In this document: piece by piece, positions 1 through 8,994 of the stretch
Numbering within the stretch: the first letter of the stretch is position 1
Layout of the letters: each line of letters begins with the position of its first letter
Assembly (NCBI GenBank): GCA_002683405.1
Contig: NYTH01000055.1
Location: forward strand, 1-64,000
DNA length: 64,000 nt
DNA from: Salinisphaeraceae bacterium
Lineage (GTDB): Bacteria; Pseudomonadota; Gammaproteobacteria; Nevskiales; Salinisphaeraceae
Direction: 5' to 3'
Made by a program: the position numbers and the translations under genes
Notes under the pieces: model-generated
The model's database searches: none
Seen by the model: only the letters and a program-made list of their open reading frames with translations
What the model was told of the DNA's origin: nothing

Positions 1-24
1 CCATGCGGCGTTGCACCTCCTCGC

Positions 25-40
25 CATAGCTACGGCTATG
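25..40. repeat. short stem-loop in left-edge non-coding DNA
   Basis: CATAGC-TACG-GCTATG forms a perfect 6-bp stem with a 4-base loop. Positions 1-111 contain no gene start I can support. The stem-loop lies about 70 bases downstream (minus-strand sense) of the yfiR stop. It has no T-tract, so a terminator role is doubtful, and it may belong to a small dispersed repeat family. Confidence 0.4.
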
Positions 41-111
41 ACTCGTCGGCGCGCCTTGCCTGACGAAAAATGGAACTCGGTCTAATGTGCCATCAAATAT
101 GACGCACTACA

Positions 112-672
112 CTAGTAGACGTGGCGCGCCAGCTGGAGCATGGACGATGACAGGCTCATCCGGGCCTGCCTGACGCGGTCGTAGGCCACGTCGAAATGGT
201 AGCGGTCGCCATCGGCGGCCAGTTCTATCATGCCTTCGCCGTCAATGAAGCCGGCGCGGTCACTGATGGTGAGCAGCGGCATGTCGCGGCTTGATTGCAG
301 CAGCCGCTGACTCTGTCGAAGCTGGACCCGGGCGGGAATGTAGAGCAGGTGGCAGCCCGTCAGTTCATCCTTGGCCGTGACGTAGCGCACCTGCACCGGC
401 AGTTCGTAGAGCTGCGTGTCCTGCAGCCGGCCGGCGTCCGCGTCGCTGCTGTTCTGGCCGCGCGCAAAACAGAAATGCCAGCCACGCATCGCCTGCGGCG
501 TCGATTCGGACGGCCACTGGGCATAGCGCGCGAAGTTCACCACCAGCCCCAGCCAGACTTCGCTGGCCGGTTCGGCCTCGACCGGCCGGATGGCGGGCGG
601 GCTGGTCAGCGCCAGCAACGCCAGCAGCGCGGCGCATAGCGCGCATTGCCCACGCCGGCGGAGAAAGTTCAC
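112..672 (-). CDS. yfiR: YfiR family periplasmic protein (DUF4154)
   Basis: A 186-residue protein with an N-terminal signal-like segment (about residues 1-33). The body has the DUF4154/YfiR pattern: an early 'NFARYAQWP' block, a central region with LLYIP, then 'PLLTISD' and 'GFIDGEGMIEL', ending in an 'SSSMLQLARHV'-like helix. In Pseudomonas, YfiR is a periplasmic inhibitor of the membrane diguanylate cyclase YfiN. Here the start ATG overlaps the stop of the upstream GGDEF-EAL gene by 4 bp (ATGA), so the two are one operon and probably one signalling unit. Family membership is seen from motifs; the inhibitory role is inferred. Confidence 0.85.
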   Translation of the reverse strand: MNFLRRRGQCALCAALLALLALTSPPAIRPVEAEPASEVWLGLVVNFARYAQWPSESTPQAMRGWHFCFARGQNSSDADAGRLQDTQLYELPVQVRYVTAKDELTGCHLLYIPARVQLRQSQRLLQSSRDMPLLTISDRAGFIDGEGMIELAADGDRYHFDVAYDRVRQARMSLSSSMLQLARHVY

Positions 673-2777
673 GAGACGTTGCTCGAACGCAGTGGGGTGG
701 CTGACGGCGCCTGACTGCCCAGCGGCCGGGCGGCCTGATCGGCGCGGGCGACCAGCTGCAGGAAATCCGCCTCCGGCACGGCCGGCGAATACAGATAGCC
801 CTGCAGCACATCGCAGCCCTTCTGCTTCAGCAGCGCCGCCTGCTCCTCGGTTTCCACGCCCTCGGCGGTGATCTGCAGTCCCAGCGCGCGGGCCAGGGCT
901 GTGACGGCCGTCACGATGGCCAGATCATCGGCGTCGTGCGGCAGGCCGTCCACAAAGCTGCGGTCGATCTTGAGCCGGCCGATGGGCAGCCGCTTCAGGT
1001 AGCTCAGCGAGGAGTAGCCGGTGCCGAAATCATCAAGCGCAATCTGAACGCCGATTTCGGCCAGTTCGGTCAGCGGATCGTGCGCGGCCTGATAGCGCTC
1101 GATGACCACATCCTCGGTAATCTCGAGCTCCAGCAGCGTCGGATCCAGTCCGGCTTCGTCCAGGCACTCGCGCACCAGGTCGACAAAACCTCGCGCGAAG
1201 ATCTGGGCGGGACTGATGTTCACCGCGATCCGGATCGGGTGGCCGGCCAGGCGCCCCATGCGAACAGCGTCGTGGCAGGCTGTCTGCAGAATCCAGCGCC
1301 CCAGCGGCATGATCAGTCCGGACGATTCGGCGATGGGGATGAAGATGCCCGGATGCATGTTCGGCTCGTTCGGACAATCCCAGCGCAGCAGCGCCTCGGC
1401 GGAGCGGATGCGGCCATCGCGCGCGTCAATCAGCGGCTGGTAGGCCAGGCGGAACTCGTTGGCGGTGATGGCGTCACGCATCTGGTCGACAATGCGCATG
1501 CGGAAACTCATCTGCCGGGTGAGTTCCGGGTCGTAGAAGCGGCACTGGTCCCGGCCCTGCTGCTTGGCGAAGTACATGGCCGAGTCGGCGTGCTGGATCA
1601 GCTGCGCGGCGGAATGACCGTCGCGCGGATAGCAGGCGATGCCGATGCTGGCCGTGATATGCACGCTGTTGCCGCCGGCCTGGATAGGCTCGCAGATGGT
1701 TTCCCGGATGCGGTCGGCCAGCTCGATCACGGTGTCCTGGTGGGGGAGATCAGGCAGCAGCAGGAGAAATTCATCCCCTCCGAGGCGGCCCAGCTGGAGC
1801 GCCGGCCGGCTATGCGCGCCGACCGTGATGCCGCCACGGGCGGTGCGCGCGATTCGCTGTCCCACCTCGGCCAGTACCTGATCACCCACGTCGTGGCCCA
1901 GGGTGTCGTTGATGGCCTTGAAATTGTCGAGATCGAGAAAGACCAGCGCCGGCTTTTGATCCTGCTTTTCGGCCTGGCGCAGCATGTATTCCACGCGGGT
2001 GGTCAGTCCGCGGCGGTTGTACAGGCCCGTGAGCAGGTCGAAATTGGCGAGCTGCTCGATCTTCGCCTCCCGGGCCGAAATCTGCCCGAGCAGTTCGTTG
2101 AACTGCACCGAGACGCGATGGATTTCCTCGATATCGCTTTCCGGCGCCCGCTGCGCGTAATCGCCGCTGCGCGCCACGCGCTGCATCACGTCATCCAGGT
2201 GCTGCAGCGGGTTGACGATGGAGGCATTCAGCTTGCCCAGGTTCAGCGCCACCAGAAGCAGCACGAGCACCGAGGCCAGCAGAATGACGGCCGTAATGGC
2301 CAGTGCGTCCCGATAGACCGGCAGCAGGCTCACCTGCATGCTGATTGTGCCCAGCTCGCTGCCGCGGTAGGCCACGGCGTCCTGGACCTCAATCACCGGC
2401 AGCCAGGCGGGTTCCTTGTCGCCAGGGTTGGTCAGCGGTCGCTCGTAGCGGGCGAAGACCTCGCCATCGCCGCGCGTCACCGTGGCCGAAATGACGCCGG
2501 GCGACTCTCCCAGGGCATCCAGATAGGCCTGGGCGGCGGGCCGGTCGTCGAAGACCAGGGCCGGCGCCACATAGCTGGCCAGGCCGCGCGACTTGATTTC
2601 GTAGGCTTCGGTCACAGACAGCTGCAGCGACACGACGACGGTGGTCATGACCACGATCAGGCTCAGCCCGAGGGCGAGCACCAGGATTTTCAGGTTGATG
2701 TTGCGCAGCCGCTGGCTGACCGACTGGCGCCCGTTCATGCGGGCGGTTTCCAGCCGTGACTGGGTGCGGCCCTGCAT
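669..2777 (-). CDS. YfiN-like membrane GGDEF-EAL cyclic-di-GMP enzyme
   Basis: About 702 residues from the chosen ATG (2777; 2738 is also possible; upstream codons to 2924 look non-coding). Order: TM helix (about 31-53), periplasmic CHASE8-like sensor containing 'VAPALVFDDRPAAQAYLDAL', second TM helix (about 163-186), HAMP, GGDEF, EAL. The cyclase motif GRLGGDEF is intact. The phosphodiesterase motifs EALLRW, DDFGTGYSS and TAEGVETEEQ are also intact. The inhibitory I-site position reads RPAL instead of RxxD. Classical YfiN has no EAL domain, so this is a bifunctional variant paired with YfiR. Net activity cannot be told from sequence. Confidence 0.88.
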   Translation of the reverse strand: MQGRTQSRLETARMNGRQSVSQRLRNINLKILVLALGLSLIVVMTTVVVSLQLSVTEAYEIKSRGLASYVAPALVFDDRPAAQAYLDALGESPGVISATVTRGDGEVFARYERPLTNPGDKEPAWLPVIEVQDAVAYRGSELGTISMQVSLLPVYRDALAITAVILLASVLVLLLVALNLGKLNASIVNPLQHLDDVMQRVARSGDYAQRAPESDIEEIHRVSVQFNELLGQISAREAKIEQLANFDLLTGLYNRRGLTTRVEYMLRQAEKQDQKPALVFLDLDNFKAINDTLGHDVGDQVLAEVGQRIARTARGGITVGAHSRPALQLGRLGGDEFLLLLPDLPHQDTVIELADRIRETICEPIQAGGNSVHITASIGIACYPRDGHSAAQLIQHADSAMYFAKQQGRDQCRFYDPELTRQMSFRMRIVDQMRDAITANEFRLAYQPLIDARDGRIRSAEALLRWDCPNEPNMHPGIFIPIAESSGLIMPLGRWILQTACHDAVRMGRLAGHPIRIAVNISPAQIFARGFVDLVRECLDEAGLDPTLLELEITEDVVIERYQAAHDPLTELAEIGVQIALDDFGTGYSSLSYLKRLPIGRLKIDRSFVDGLPHDADDLAIVTAVTALARALGLQITAEGVETEEQAALLKQKGCDVLQGYLYSPAVPEADFLQLVARADQAARPLGSQAPSATPLRSSNVS

Positions 2778-3097
2778 GGGCAGGCTGTCGCCTCCGACGG
2801 GAGGTATGCCCGGCACGGCGTTATCCGGCCGGCCGACCGGCGTGGTCGGTCGGTTCTTCGTGCTCACGCTCGTACCGGCCCGTCGATAACGGGCGATAGC
2901 CGGCGAGCAGAGCCGCCTGCACAAGGCGCCTACGTTTCATCAGGCATGGCATGGCAGTGATTCCATCGAGCGTATCCGGTCAGCCTCGAAGCGGTCCTTG
3001 ACCGGCCAATTCCTTTTTCCCTTGCCTATAGTGTCGGCCGTTCTCCGAATAAGCATAGCAGGGAACAACCCGGGCATGACCAGAACGGGCTATGACG

Positions 3098-3892
3098 TCA
3101 GGGCCGGGCGGCTGGTCCGAAGGGGTTTTCCTGTCTGCCCGGACTGCTGTTGTCGTCGGCGATCTCCAGCCTCAGGCTGCTGACGTCGATGTCCAGCTCG
3201 GCGTGGTTGATGATGGCGCGAATCGGCTTTTGCGGCATGTTCAGCCGCATGCCGAAGCGGCCCGATATGGGGGTTCGGGTGGTCTGTGAGACCGCCAGGC
3301 GCGTGGGCAGCACCGTGTCCAGGCGCGTTTTCAGGTTCTGGTTGGCCACGATGGGAAGCGGTCCCTCGTATTTGAAGCGAATCGTGTCGTTCACGGGCAC
3401 CCGCAACTTGACGGGCAGATCGAACTTGAGCGGCAGTTCCGCGTCGATCAGCAGGTTGCGGTACTGCTTGATTGTCTGGAAATTCAGGTTGGTGCGCGCC
3501 TGGATACGGGCCGTGGTATCCACCGGGATGACGCCCTCGTAAATCACTTCGAAGGCCACCGGCACTTGCGTATCGAGCTTGATGTCGATGTCGTACCGGC
3601 CGCGCAGGGGGACGAAGATCTGCTGATTGAACGGCACACGGGCGTCGATAAAGCCATCCAGGCCGATGTCCACCACATTGGTCACCTCGGCCGTGACGTC
3701 GAGGCTGGGCGGTAGCGATATGGCCGTCGGCTGGTCGGTCAGCGTCAGCCCCAGCATCAGCCGCAGGAAGATGAAATAGCCGATCAAACCGCCCACCGCG
3801 GCGACCACGATCAGGCTCATCCCGCCGGCCAGCCAGGGCAGCAGGCCGCCGCGCTGGCCGAAGGGCAGATGGTTGAGCAGGGTCTGCTTCAC
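3098..3892 (-). CDS. membrane-anchored repeat protein, paralogue B
   Basis: 264 residues. An N-terminal cytoplasmic patch is followed by one TM helix (about residues 17-42). The rest is a long extracytoplasmic domain rich in alternating hydrophobic, probably beta, segments such as 'DLPVKLRVPVNDTIRFKYEG' and 'RVPFNQQIFVPLRGRYDIDI'. It matches the adjacent upstream gene along its whole length, including the QPT/QPA-type start of the outer domain and a final 'NHAELDIDVSSLRLEIADD' block. Its start overlaps that gene's stop by 4 bp. I recognise no family. A structural or lipid-handling envelope role is only a guess. Confidence 0.7.
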   Translation of the reverse strand: MKQTLLNHLPFGQRGGLLPWLAGGMSLIVVAAVGGLIGYFIFLRLMLGLTLTDQPTAISLPPSLDVTAEVTNVVDIGLDGFIDARVPFNQQIFVPLRGRYDIDIKLDTQVPVAFEVIYEGVIPVDTTARIQARTNLNFQTIKQYRNLLIDAELPLKFDLPVKLRVPVNDTIRFKYEGPLPIVANQNLKTRLDTVLPTRLAVSQTTRTPISGRFGMRLNMPQKPIRAIINHAELDIDVSSLRLEIADDNSSPGRQENPFGPAARP

Positions 3893-4653
3893 GGCGTCGG
3901 TGCGTCCACGTTGCTTTCTGCCTGCCCGTCATCCTCGAGCCCGAGCCGCAGGCTGCGCAGCGGCAGTTTCAGGTCGGCGTAGTTGATGATGATGCCGGTG
4001 GGCCCCCGCGGCATGTCGACGTTGGCCTTCAGGGCGGACTTCACCGGCACCGACAGATCGGCCTTGATGGGGATGTCGGCATCGATGGTGGTCTTGAGCG
4101 GTACGGTCAGCGCCTGCTTGAGGCGGGCCTGGACCGGCGCGCTGAACTTGATGCGAACATCCTTGTTCACCGGAATATCCAGGCGGACCGGAATATCGGC
4201 CTTGATGGGGATTTCGCCGCGAATCGGCAGCTCCAGCGTATCGCCCAGCACTTCGGCCTTGATAATGGCGTCGTCCACGGTAATGGTCTGGTCCACCGGA
4301 ATGGTCTCCTCGACCTTCACGTCCAGCGAGATGGGCACGATGGCGTCGAAGTCGGCCAGCAGGTTGAGCGTATCGTCCACCGGAATCGTGACTTCCTGAT
4401 CAATCGGCACGCGGGTGCTGATGGTGTCGTCCAGCGAAATATCCAGATTGTTCAGCACGTCCGCCGTCACCGACAGCGGATCGGGAATGGTCACGTCGGC
4501 CGGCTGGTCCTCCAGCAGCAGTCGCGCATCCACGTTCTGAAAGACCCAGTACCCGACCAGCGCGCCCCCGGAGGCCGCCACCGCAAGCACCAGCAGCAGG
4601 AACAGCCAGAAGAAAATACCGCCGCGCTGTCGTTGGGGAAAGCTTTGGTTCAT
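3889..4653 (-). CDS. membrane-anchored repeat protein, paralogue A
   Basis: 254 residues, with a short basic N-terminus and one TM helix (about residues 13-37). The outer domain is built of repeated short units centred on 'IPV/VPI' (for example RVPIDQEVTIPV, EETIPVDQTITV, IPIKADIPVRLDIPVNKDV). The spacing suggests an extended beta structure facing the periplasm. It ends with 'YADLKLPLRSLRLGLEDD', like its paralogue downstream, so the pair arose by tandem duplication. Translation is coupled by an ATGA overlap. The stretch upstream (4684 onward) is a repeat array, so this is the first gene of its operon. Function unknown. Confidence 0.7.
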   Translation of the reverse strand: MNQSFPQRQRGGIFFWLFLLLVLAVAASGGALVGYWVFQNVDARLLLEDQPADVTIPDPLSVTADVLNNLDISLDDTISTRVPIDQEVTIPVDDTLNLLADFDAIVPISLDVKVEETIPVDQTITVDDAIIKAEVLGDTLELPIRGEIPIKADIPVRLDIPVNKDVRIKFSAPVQARLKQALTVPLKTTIDADIPIKADLSVPVKSALKANVDMPRGPTGIIINYADLKLPLRSLRLGLEDDGQAESNVDAPTP

Positions 4654-4683
4654 GTTGCTCGCCTTGGCGTCATGTTCGTAGAG

Positions 4684-5463
4684 GCATTAACCACAGAGGC
4701 ACAGAGAACACAGAGGAAAGAGTTCTCGCCACAAAGGCACAAAGGACACAAAATTTTTGCCTTCTACCTTCGTGCCCCTGGTGTTCATTGTGTTCAAAAA
4801 ATTTCTTTCCGCCTTTTCTCTGTGCACTCCGTGCCTCCGTGGCTCTTCGTCTTCATCTTCGCAATGCATTAACCACAGAGGCGCAGAGACACAGAGAGGT
4901 GATTATTCGCTCGGACGCTTTAGTGCTTACCAACATGTGTTGCTACCGCTTTTTGATTTACCACAAAGACACAAAGGGCACGAAGTGAAGACAGGCAAGC
5001 GTTTGCCAGGATTTCTCTCTTTGTGTCCTTCGTGTTCTTTGTGGCTTGCAAAATGTCTTTGTCTTTCCTCTGTGTACTCCGCGCCTCTGTGGCTCTTCGT
5101 CTTCGCAAAAGCATCAACCACAGAGTCTAAAGAGGCCACGGAGGAAAGAGTTCTCACCACGAAGGCACCAAGAAGACAAAGTTTCCGCTCTTTACCCTTG
5201 TGCTCTTGGTGTTCTTAGTGGTTAAAAATTTCTTTCCGCCTTTTCTCTGTGCACTCCGTGCCTCTGTGGCTCTTAGTCTTCATCTTCGCAAAGCATTAAC
5301 CACTGAGGCACAGAGACCACAGGGCCAAGCGGCTTCACCACAAAGGCACCAAGAGCACAGAGTTTCCTGCTCTTTATCTTCGTGCCCTTTGTGTTCTTTG
5401 TGGTTAATAAATTTCTTCCGTCTTTTCTCTGTGCACTCTGCGCCTCTGTGGCTCTTATTCTTA
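4684..5463. repeat. four-copy array of nested palindromic CACAGAG repeats
   Basis: Four head-to-tail units start with GCATTAACCACAGAG (or a close variant) at 4684, 4866, 5111 and 5293, about 170-245 bp each. Each unit has an outer arm rich in CACAGAG, an inner arm rich in CACAAAGG, a short variable loop, then the inverted inner arm (CTTTGTG type) and outer arm (CTCTGTG type), ending near 'GGCTCTTCGTCTTC'. The transcript of each unit would form a long nested hairpin. Open frames inside it (for example translations with TTEAQRHRE) are by-products of the repeat. It fills the gap between two minus-strand operons and no gene is supported here. Confidence 0.9.
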
Positions 5464-7767
5464 GAATTCATAGCCCACCGAGAATGTCAGATTGTCGCGA
5501 TCGGTAAGAATATTGTTGTTGCCCCCGCCGGCGAACATCACCTGGGTGAGGTTGTAGGTCCAGTGGCCATCCTGCAGTTCCAGGTCCAGGAAGATGATCT
5601 TGCGCCCCTCGATGAGGTTGGCGGCCAGGCCGGGCGATACGCCGTCCACGTCGTGAAATACCGCAATCAGCGGCCGCAGGTTGGCGCCCGGCCAGGGCGT
5701 GTTTTCGTAGCTGAACAGCGTGGCAAAGCGATAGCCCCAGGCAAATTCGGTGACGAAGCCGTCGCGGGTCTGGATGGGGTTGATCTTCAGCGCGTCGCCG
5801 GTTTCGGCAATGCCCGGTGAGGCGTGCGTCAGCGTGCCCTGGGCCTCGAACTGCAGTTCCCGTCGGCTCGGGAGGTCCGGCAGCCAGGAGGTGGCCAGAT
5901 CGGCGATGAATATGAACTGATCCGCCCCGAAGGGCACGTAATCGCCGCCCAGCACGCGCGTGAAATTGAAGCTGGTGGTGATGTTGTTGAGCCGTTCGTA
6001 GCCCGATATTTCCTGGCCGGGTATGACCTCGCCCGGCACGCCGCCGCGATAGCGTGTAACGAAGTCGGGCAGGGCGCGCTGCGAGTTGGCCAGCGTGGCG
6101 CCTTCCAGTCCGGTCACGTCCGGAATGCCGGCCAGGTCCAGCACGTCGCCCAGCGTGCCCTGCGCGCCCGAGCACAGGGCGCCGGCCAGGCTGGTGATGC
6201 CGCCGAGCGTGCTGCACAGCTCGTCGGGGTCCAGTCCGCCGGCAATATTGGGCGCGAGCGGGATCGTGTTGCGGGGAAAAACCGGCTGAAACGCGGCAAA
6301 CAGGACGTCCTCGATGTCCACCTGCACGGGCAGATTCGGCCGCCAGGCGATCTCTCCCTGCCAGGCCCAGTTCTTGAAGATCGTGTTGTACGACAGCCCG
6401 AAAATTTCGATGTCTTCGGGGTATTCCAGAAAGAACTGCGCGGTGTCCAACGGTAGCGCGTCCCGTTCGGTGAGGTTGCCCCCCGCGGCGAAGCCCAGCG
6501 GGTCCACGCCGCAGGCCAGGAAGAACTCGGCCACGTTGGTGGGGTCGATGCCCAGCGGATTGCCCTCGCGCCGGGCGCAGGTGGCGTCCGTGGCCGTGGC
6601 CCCCACCAGCGGAATCCGGCTGTGATAGTTGGCGTAGTAGAAGCCCAGGTCGAGCCCGTTCTGGCCAATGCCGTCGACGAACCAGCTCAGGTGCAGGCCG
6701 TACTGGCCGCCGTTGGCGGGCTCCTGGTTGGGCGCCCGGCGGGCCGCGAAGCTGGTGTCGGTGACCAGATTGACCACATCGTCGGCCGGCGTTTGCAGCT
6801 GGTTCGGGTCGTCCGGTGTTTTCGAAAACGGCAGCGGAATGACGTCGTCGTCCGCCACTTCGTTCGACGCGTCAAAAAAGGACACCAGACCGCCTTTCGC
6901 GGGGATGCCGTAGGGCCGCCACTCGAACTGGTAGAAGGCTTCCAGCTCCAGCCGGTCCGTCAGGAAGGTATTGAAGCGCGCCATGCCGACGGGCCGGTAG
7001 AGCTCGTTGAGTTCGAAGCCGGGCCGCAGCAGGTTGGTGAATTCGGGCGGATTGATGAAGTTGAGCGAGCCGCGCAACGCGATCAGGCCCTCGCCCCAGG
7101 GCAGCTGCTGGCGGCCAATCTTCACGTCCAGCTCGCGATCGCCGAAGAACGGCACACGAAAGAAGACGTTAGCTTCACGAATGTCAAAGTCGTAGCCCAG
7201 GATTTCCTCGTTCTGCGGGTCCCGCCGGCTGGTCACGCGCTGGCCGGGCTGCGGCCCCGGCGCGACGATCTCGTTGGGATGGGTTTCCGTGAAATTGGTG
7301 TTGACCGGGTCATAGAAACCCAGCCAGCCGAGCTCCACGCCCAGGTTGTCGAATACGCCGCGCTGGCCGAAACGGAACGTCATCTTAGACAGCCACTTGG
7401 TCGTGGCCGCAGTCACATCGAGACGATCCGGATAGTTGAGGTTGCCGTCATCGGTGAAGCTGGCCGTGGCGCCGGGCGCCGCCAGGAAGCGCTCGTTGGG
7501 CGCGGTGTCGTCCGGGTCGACCGAAATACAGTCGTCCGGCGCGCAGAGCAGGCGGTTCTGTGGCAGCGAGGCCTTGCCGATGAGGTCGGTCTTCGGATTT
7601 TGCGTGCGCAGCTGCAGGCCGGCGGAAATCTTGTTGTCCCAGTCGAGCCGGAAACCGCCGAGGGCGTCGAAATCGCGAATCACGGCCTGCGCCGCGCCGG
7701 CAGCCAGCAGCGCCAGCGTGCCCAGGCCGAGCAGGGCGGCCCGGCCGGCTTGGCGACCGATGATCAC
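5461..7767 (-). CDS. DUF1302 family outer-membrane beta-barrel protein
   Basis: 768 residues from a GTG start at 7767. That start is chosen because it gives a clean signal peptide (LLGLGTLALLAAGAAQA), an AAGGA ribosome site, and a GTGA overlap with the stop of the gene before it; the longer frame to 8025 lies inside that gene. The mature protein opens with 'FDALGGFRLDWDNKISAGLQ', has many aromatic beta strands, and ends in Phe (VGYEF), the usual outer-membrane assembly signal. DUF1302 proteins are often found with lipid or sterol catabolism genes in Proteobacteria; transport of a hydrophobic substrate is inferred. It is the last gene of a five-gene minus-strand operon. Confidence 0.85.
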   Translation of the reverse strand: MIIGRQAGRAALLGLGTLALLAAGAAQAVIRDFDALGGFRLDWDNKISAGLQLRTQNPKTDLIGKASLPQNRLLCAPDDCISVDPDDTAPNERFLAAPGATASFTDDGNLNYPDRLDVTAATTKWLSKMTFRFGQRGVFDNLGVELGWLGFYDPVNTNFTETHPNEIVAPGPQPGQRVTSRRDPQNEEILGYDFDIREANVFFRVPFFGDRELDVKIGRQQLPWGEGLIALRGSLNFINPPEFTNLLRPGFELNELYRPVGMARFNTFLTDRLELEAFYQFEWRPYGIPAKGGLVSFFDASNEVADDDVIPLPFSKTPDDPNQLQTPADDVVNLVTDTSFAARRAPNQEPANGGQYGLHLSWFVDGIGQNGLDLGFYYANYHSRIPLVGATATDATCARREGNPLGIDPTNVAEFFLACGVDPLGFAAGGNLTERDALPLDTAQFFLEYPEDIEIFGLSYNTIFKNWAWQGEIAWRPNLPVQVDIEDVLFAAFQPVFPRNTIPLAPNIAGGLDPDELCSTLGGITSLAGALCSGAQGTLGDVLDLAGIPDVTGLEGATLANSQRALPDFVTRYRGGVPGEVIPGQEISGYERLNNITTSFNFTRVLGGDYVPFGADQFIFIADLATSWLPDLPSRRELQFEAQGTLTHASPGIAETGDALKINPIQTRDGFVTEFAWGYRFATLFSYENTPWPGANLRPLIAVFHDVDGVSPGLAANLIEGRKIIFLDLELQDGHWTYNLTQVMFAGGGNNNILTDRDNLTFSVGYEF

Positions 7768-8204
7768 TCGCCGCCGTCCTTGTCCGCGTGGCCCCCGGCG
7801 CCACGTCTGGACTTGCGCCGGCTGCGCCAGAACTGGATACGCGGCAGGTCGTCGGAAATCTCCTCGGTCTGCGCGGCAATGCTGTCGATCTGCGTGCCAA
7901 GGGTTTCCAGAAACAGCGCAATTCTGAAGACGGTCAGCACGAATTCGAGCGTGACGCGGATGGCAATGATGACGGCCAGGAAGAGGGCGGGGCCGAACAG
8001 CAGCAGCCAGGCCGTGCCCATCCACCAGGAGTGGCCGAAGCCCCAGAAGACGAAATACAGGCTGGCCACGCCCGCCAGCGCAATGGCCAGGCCGTAGATG
8101 GCCGGCAGCATCTGCGTGGTGACAATGGTCTGGAACTGCAGATCAAACAGACCGGACAGCAGGCTCTGGCCGTCCTGCCGGGCCTCCTTGAAGTCAATAC
8201 GCAT
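7764..8204 (-). CDS. DUF4282-like small membrane protein
   Basis: 146 residues with two hydrophobic helices (about 30-55 and 65-95), separated by a short 'GFGHSWW' turn, and a charged C-terminal tail with a possible short coiled coil (ETLGTQIDSIAAQTEEISDD). The 'LFDLQFQTIVTTQMLPAIYG' start is typical of DUF4282. The start overlaps the end of the MtfA-like gene by 11 bp and its stop overlaps the DUF1302 start by 4 bp, so it is translated as part of that operon. Biochemical role unknown. Confidence 0.75.
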   Translation of the reverse strand: MRIDFKEARQDGQSLLSGLFDLQFQTIVTTQMLPAIYGLAIALAGVASLYFVFWGFGHSWWMGTAWLLLFGPALFLAVIIAIRVTLEFVLTVFRIALFLETLGTQIDSIAAQTEEISDDLPRIQFWRSRRKSRRGAGGHADKDGGE

Positions 8205-8994
8205 CCTTGAGCTCCTTCTCCGGCGGATGGGCGGGGTCCACGATCAGCAGTTCTTGCAGCAGCGAAAACAGGGCCGGATGCGGCTGCGCCAGGTCCGGCG
8301 CGCGCTGAAGATAGGTTTCGCAGGCCGTCAGGAACGTCGCCTGATGCGTGGTGTGCTCCAGCGTATCGAAGGGTGGCTGCCCGGCAAGGGCGGCCGGACT
8401 GACGTTATCGAACCAGCGATCCAGCCAGTTGGCGGGCGCATAGCGGCGCCGGGAAAGGCGCGGGTACAGACGCGCGGCAAAGGCGCGGACGATCGGGTTG
8501 CCTGCCGCCCCGCCCATGGCCAGTTGGGCCTCGCGTTCCGCCACCACCTGGCAGCGGCGGCTGTTTTTCCGTGCCGGCCCGTCCAGCCAGACGCGGTGCA
8601 ACTCGGGAAAAGCGGCTCGACGCCCGTGCAGTCGCAGGCTGCAGGCGTGGCCGGCTATCCCCACCCGCATGATGGCCGGCACCTCGCCGGCAGCGGACTT
8701 GAAGGTCACGCGGCCCAGAAAATCGCGCACCAGACGATGCAGGCGCTTGCGCTCGCGGTCGCCCAGCGCCGAGTAGGTCGGCAGGGTGGCGGCCAGTCGC
8801 TGTTCATCATCGCGGCCAAAGCGGTAACGGCCGGAAGTCAGGCGGGGCAGGATCCAGGGCAGAAAAACGACCAGCGACACGATGGCCCCGATTGCGCCGC
8901 CCGCGCCCAGAAAGACCCATTGGCCGTCGATCACCGGGGGCAGATGGGCCGCGGCCTGGTCAATCAGCCCCAGGCTGTCTTCCAGGACCGTCAT
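8194..8994 (-). CDS. MtfA-like protein lacking the HExxH zinc motif
   Basis: 266 residues from ATG 8994, which overlaps the DUF445 stop by ATGA; the open frame to 9084 is inside the DUF445 gene. There is one N-terminal TM segment (about 20-45). The soluble part resembles the MtfA (M90) peptidase family at both ends: 'LGDRERKRLHRLVRDFLGRV' near the front and 'LTACETYLQRAPDLAQPHP' to 'LLIVDP' at the back. The middle, where MtfA carries HExxH, shows no such motif, so a zinc peptidase activity is unlikely. It could be a pseudo-enzyme or a distant relative. The family link is by eye and moderate. Confidence 0.55.
   Translation of the reverse strand: MTVLEDSLGLIDQAAAHLPPVIDGQWVFLGAGGAIGAIVSLVVFLPWILPRLTSGRYRFGRDDEQRLAATLPTYSALGDRERKRLHRLVRDFLGRVTFKSAAGEVPAIMRVGIAGHACSLRLHGRRAAFPELHRVWLDGPARKNSRRCQVVAEREAQLAMGGAAGNPIVRAFAARLYPRLSRRRYAPANWLDRWFDNVSPAALAGQPPFDTLEHTTHQATFLTACETYLQRAPDLAQPHPALFSLLQELLIVDPAHPPEKELKDAY

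Noticed and set aside
936-2759. 607-codon plus-strand open frame
   Set aside because: Antisense to the GGDEF-EAL gene, whose catalytic motifs are intact.
4684-5463. CRISPR array
   Set aside because: Units are long, palindromic at two levels and touch each other, without uniform short repeats and unique spacers; no cas gene is near.
4633-5471. Several open frames in the repeat array (for example translations rich in TTEAQRHRE and HKDTKGTK)
   Set aside because: They are translations of the CACAGAG/CACAAAG repeats on both strands, with no ribosome sites; this kind of false protein is common in such repeats.
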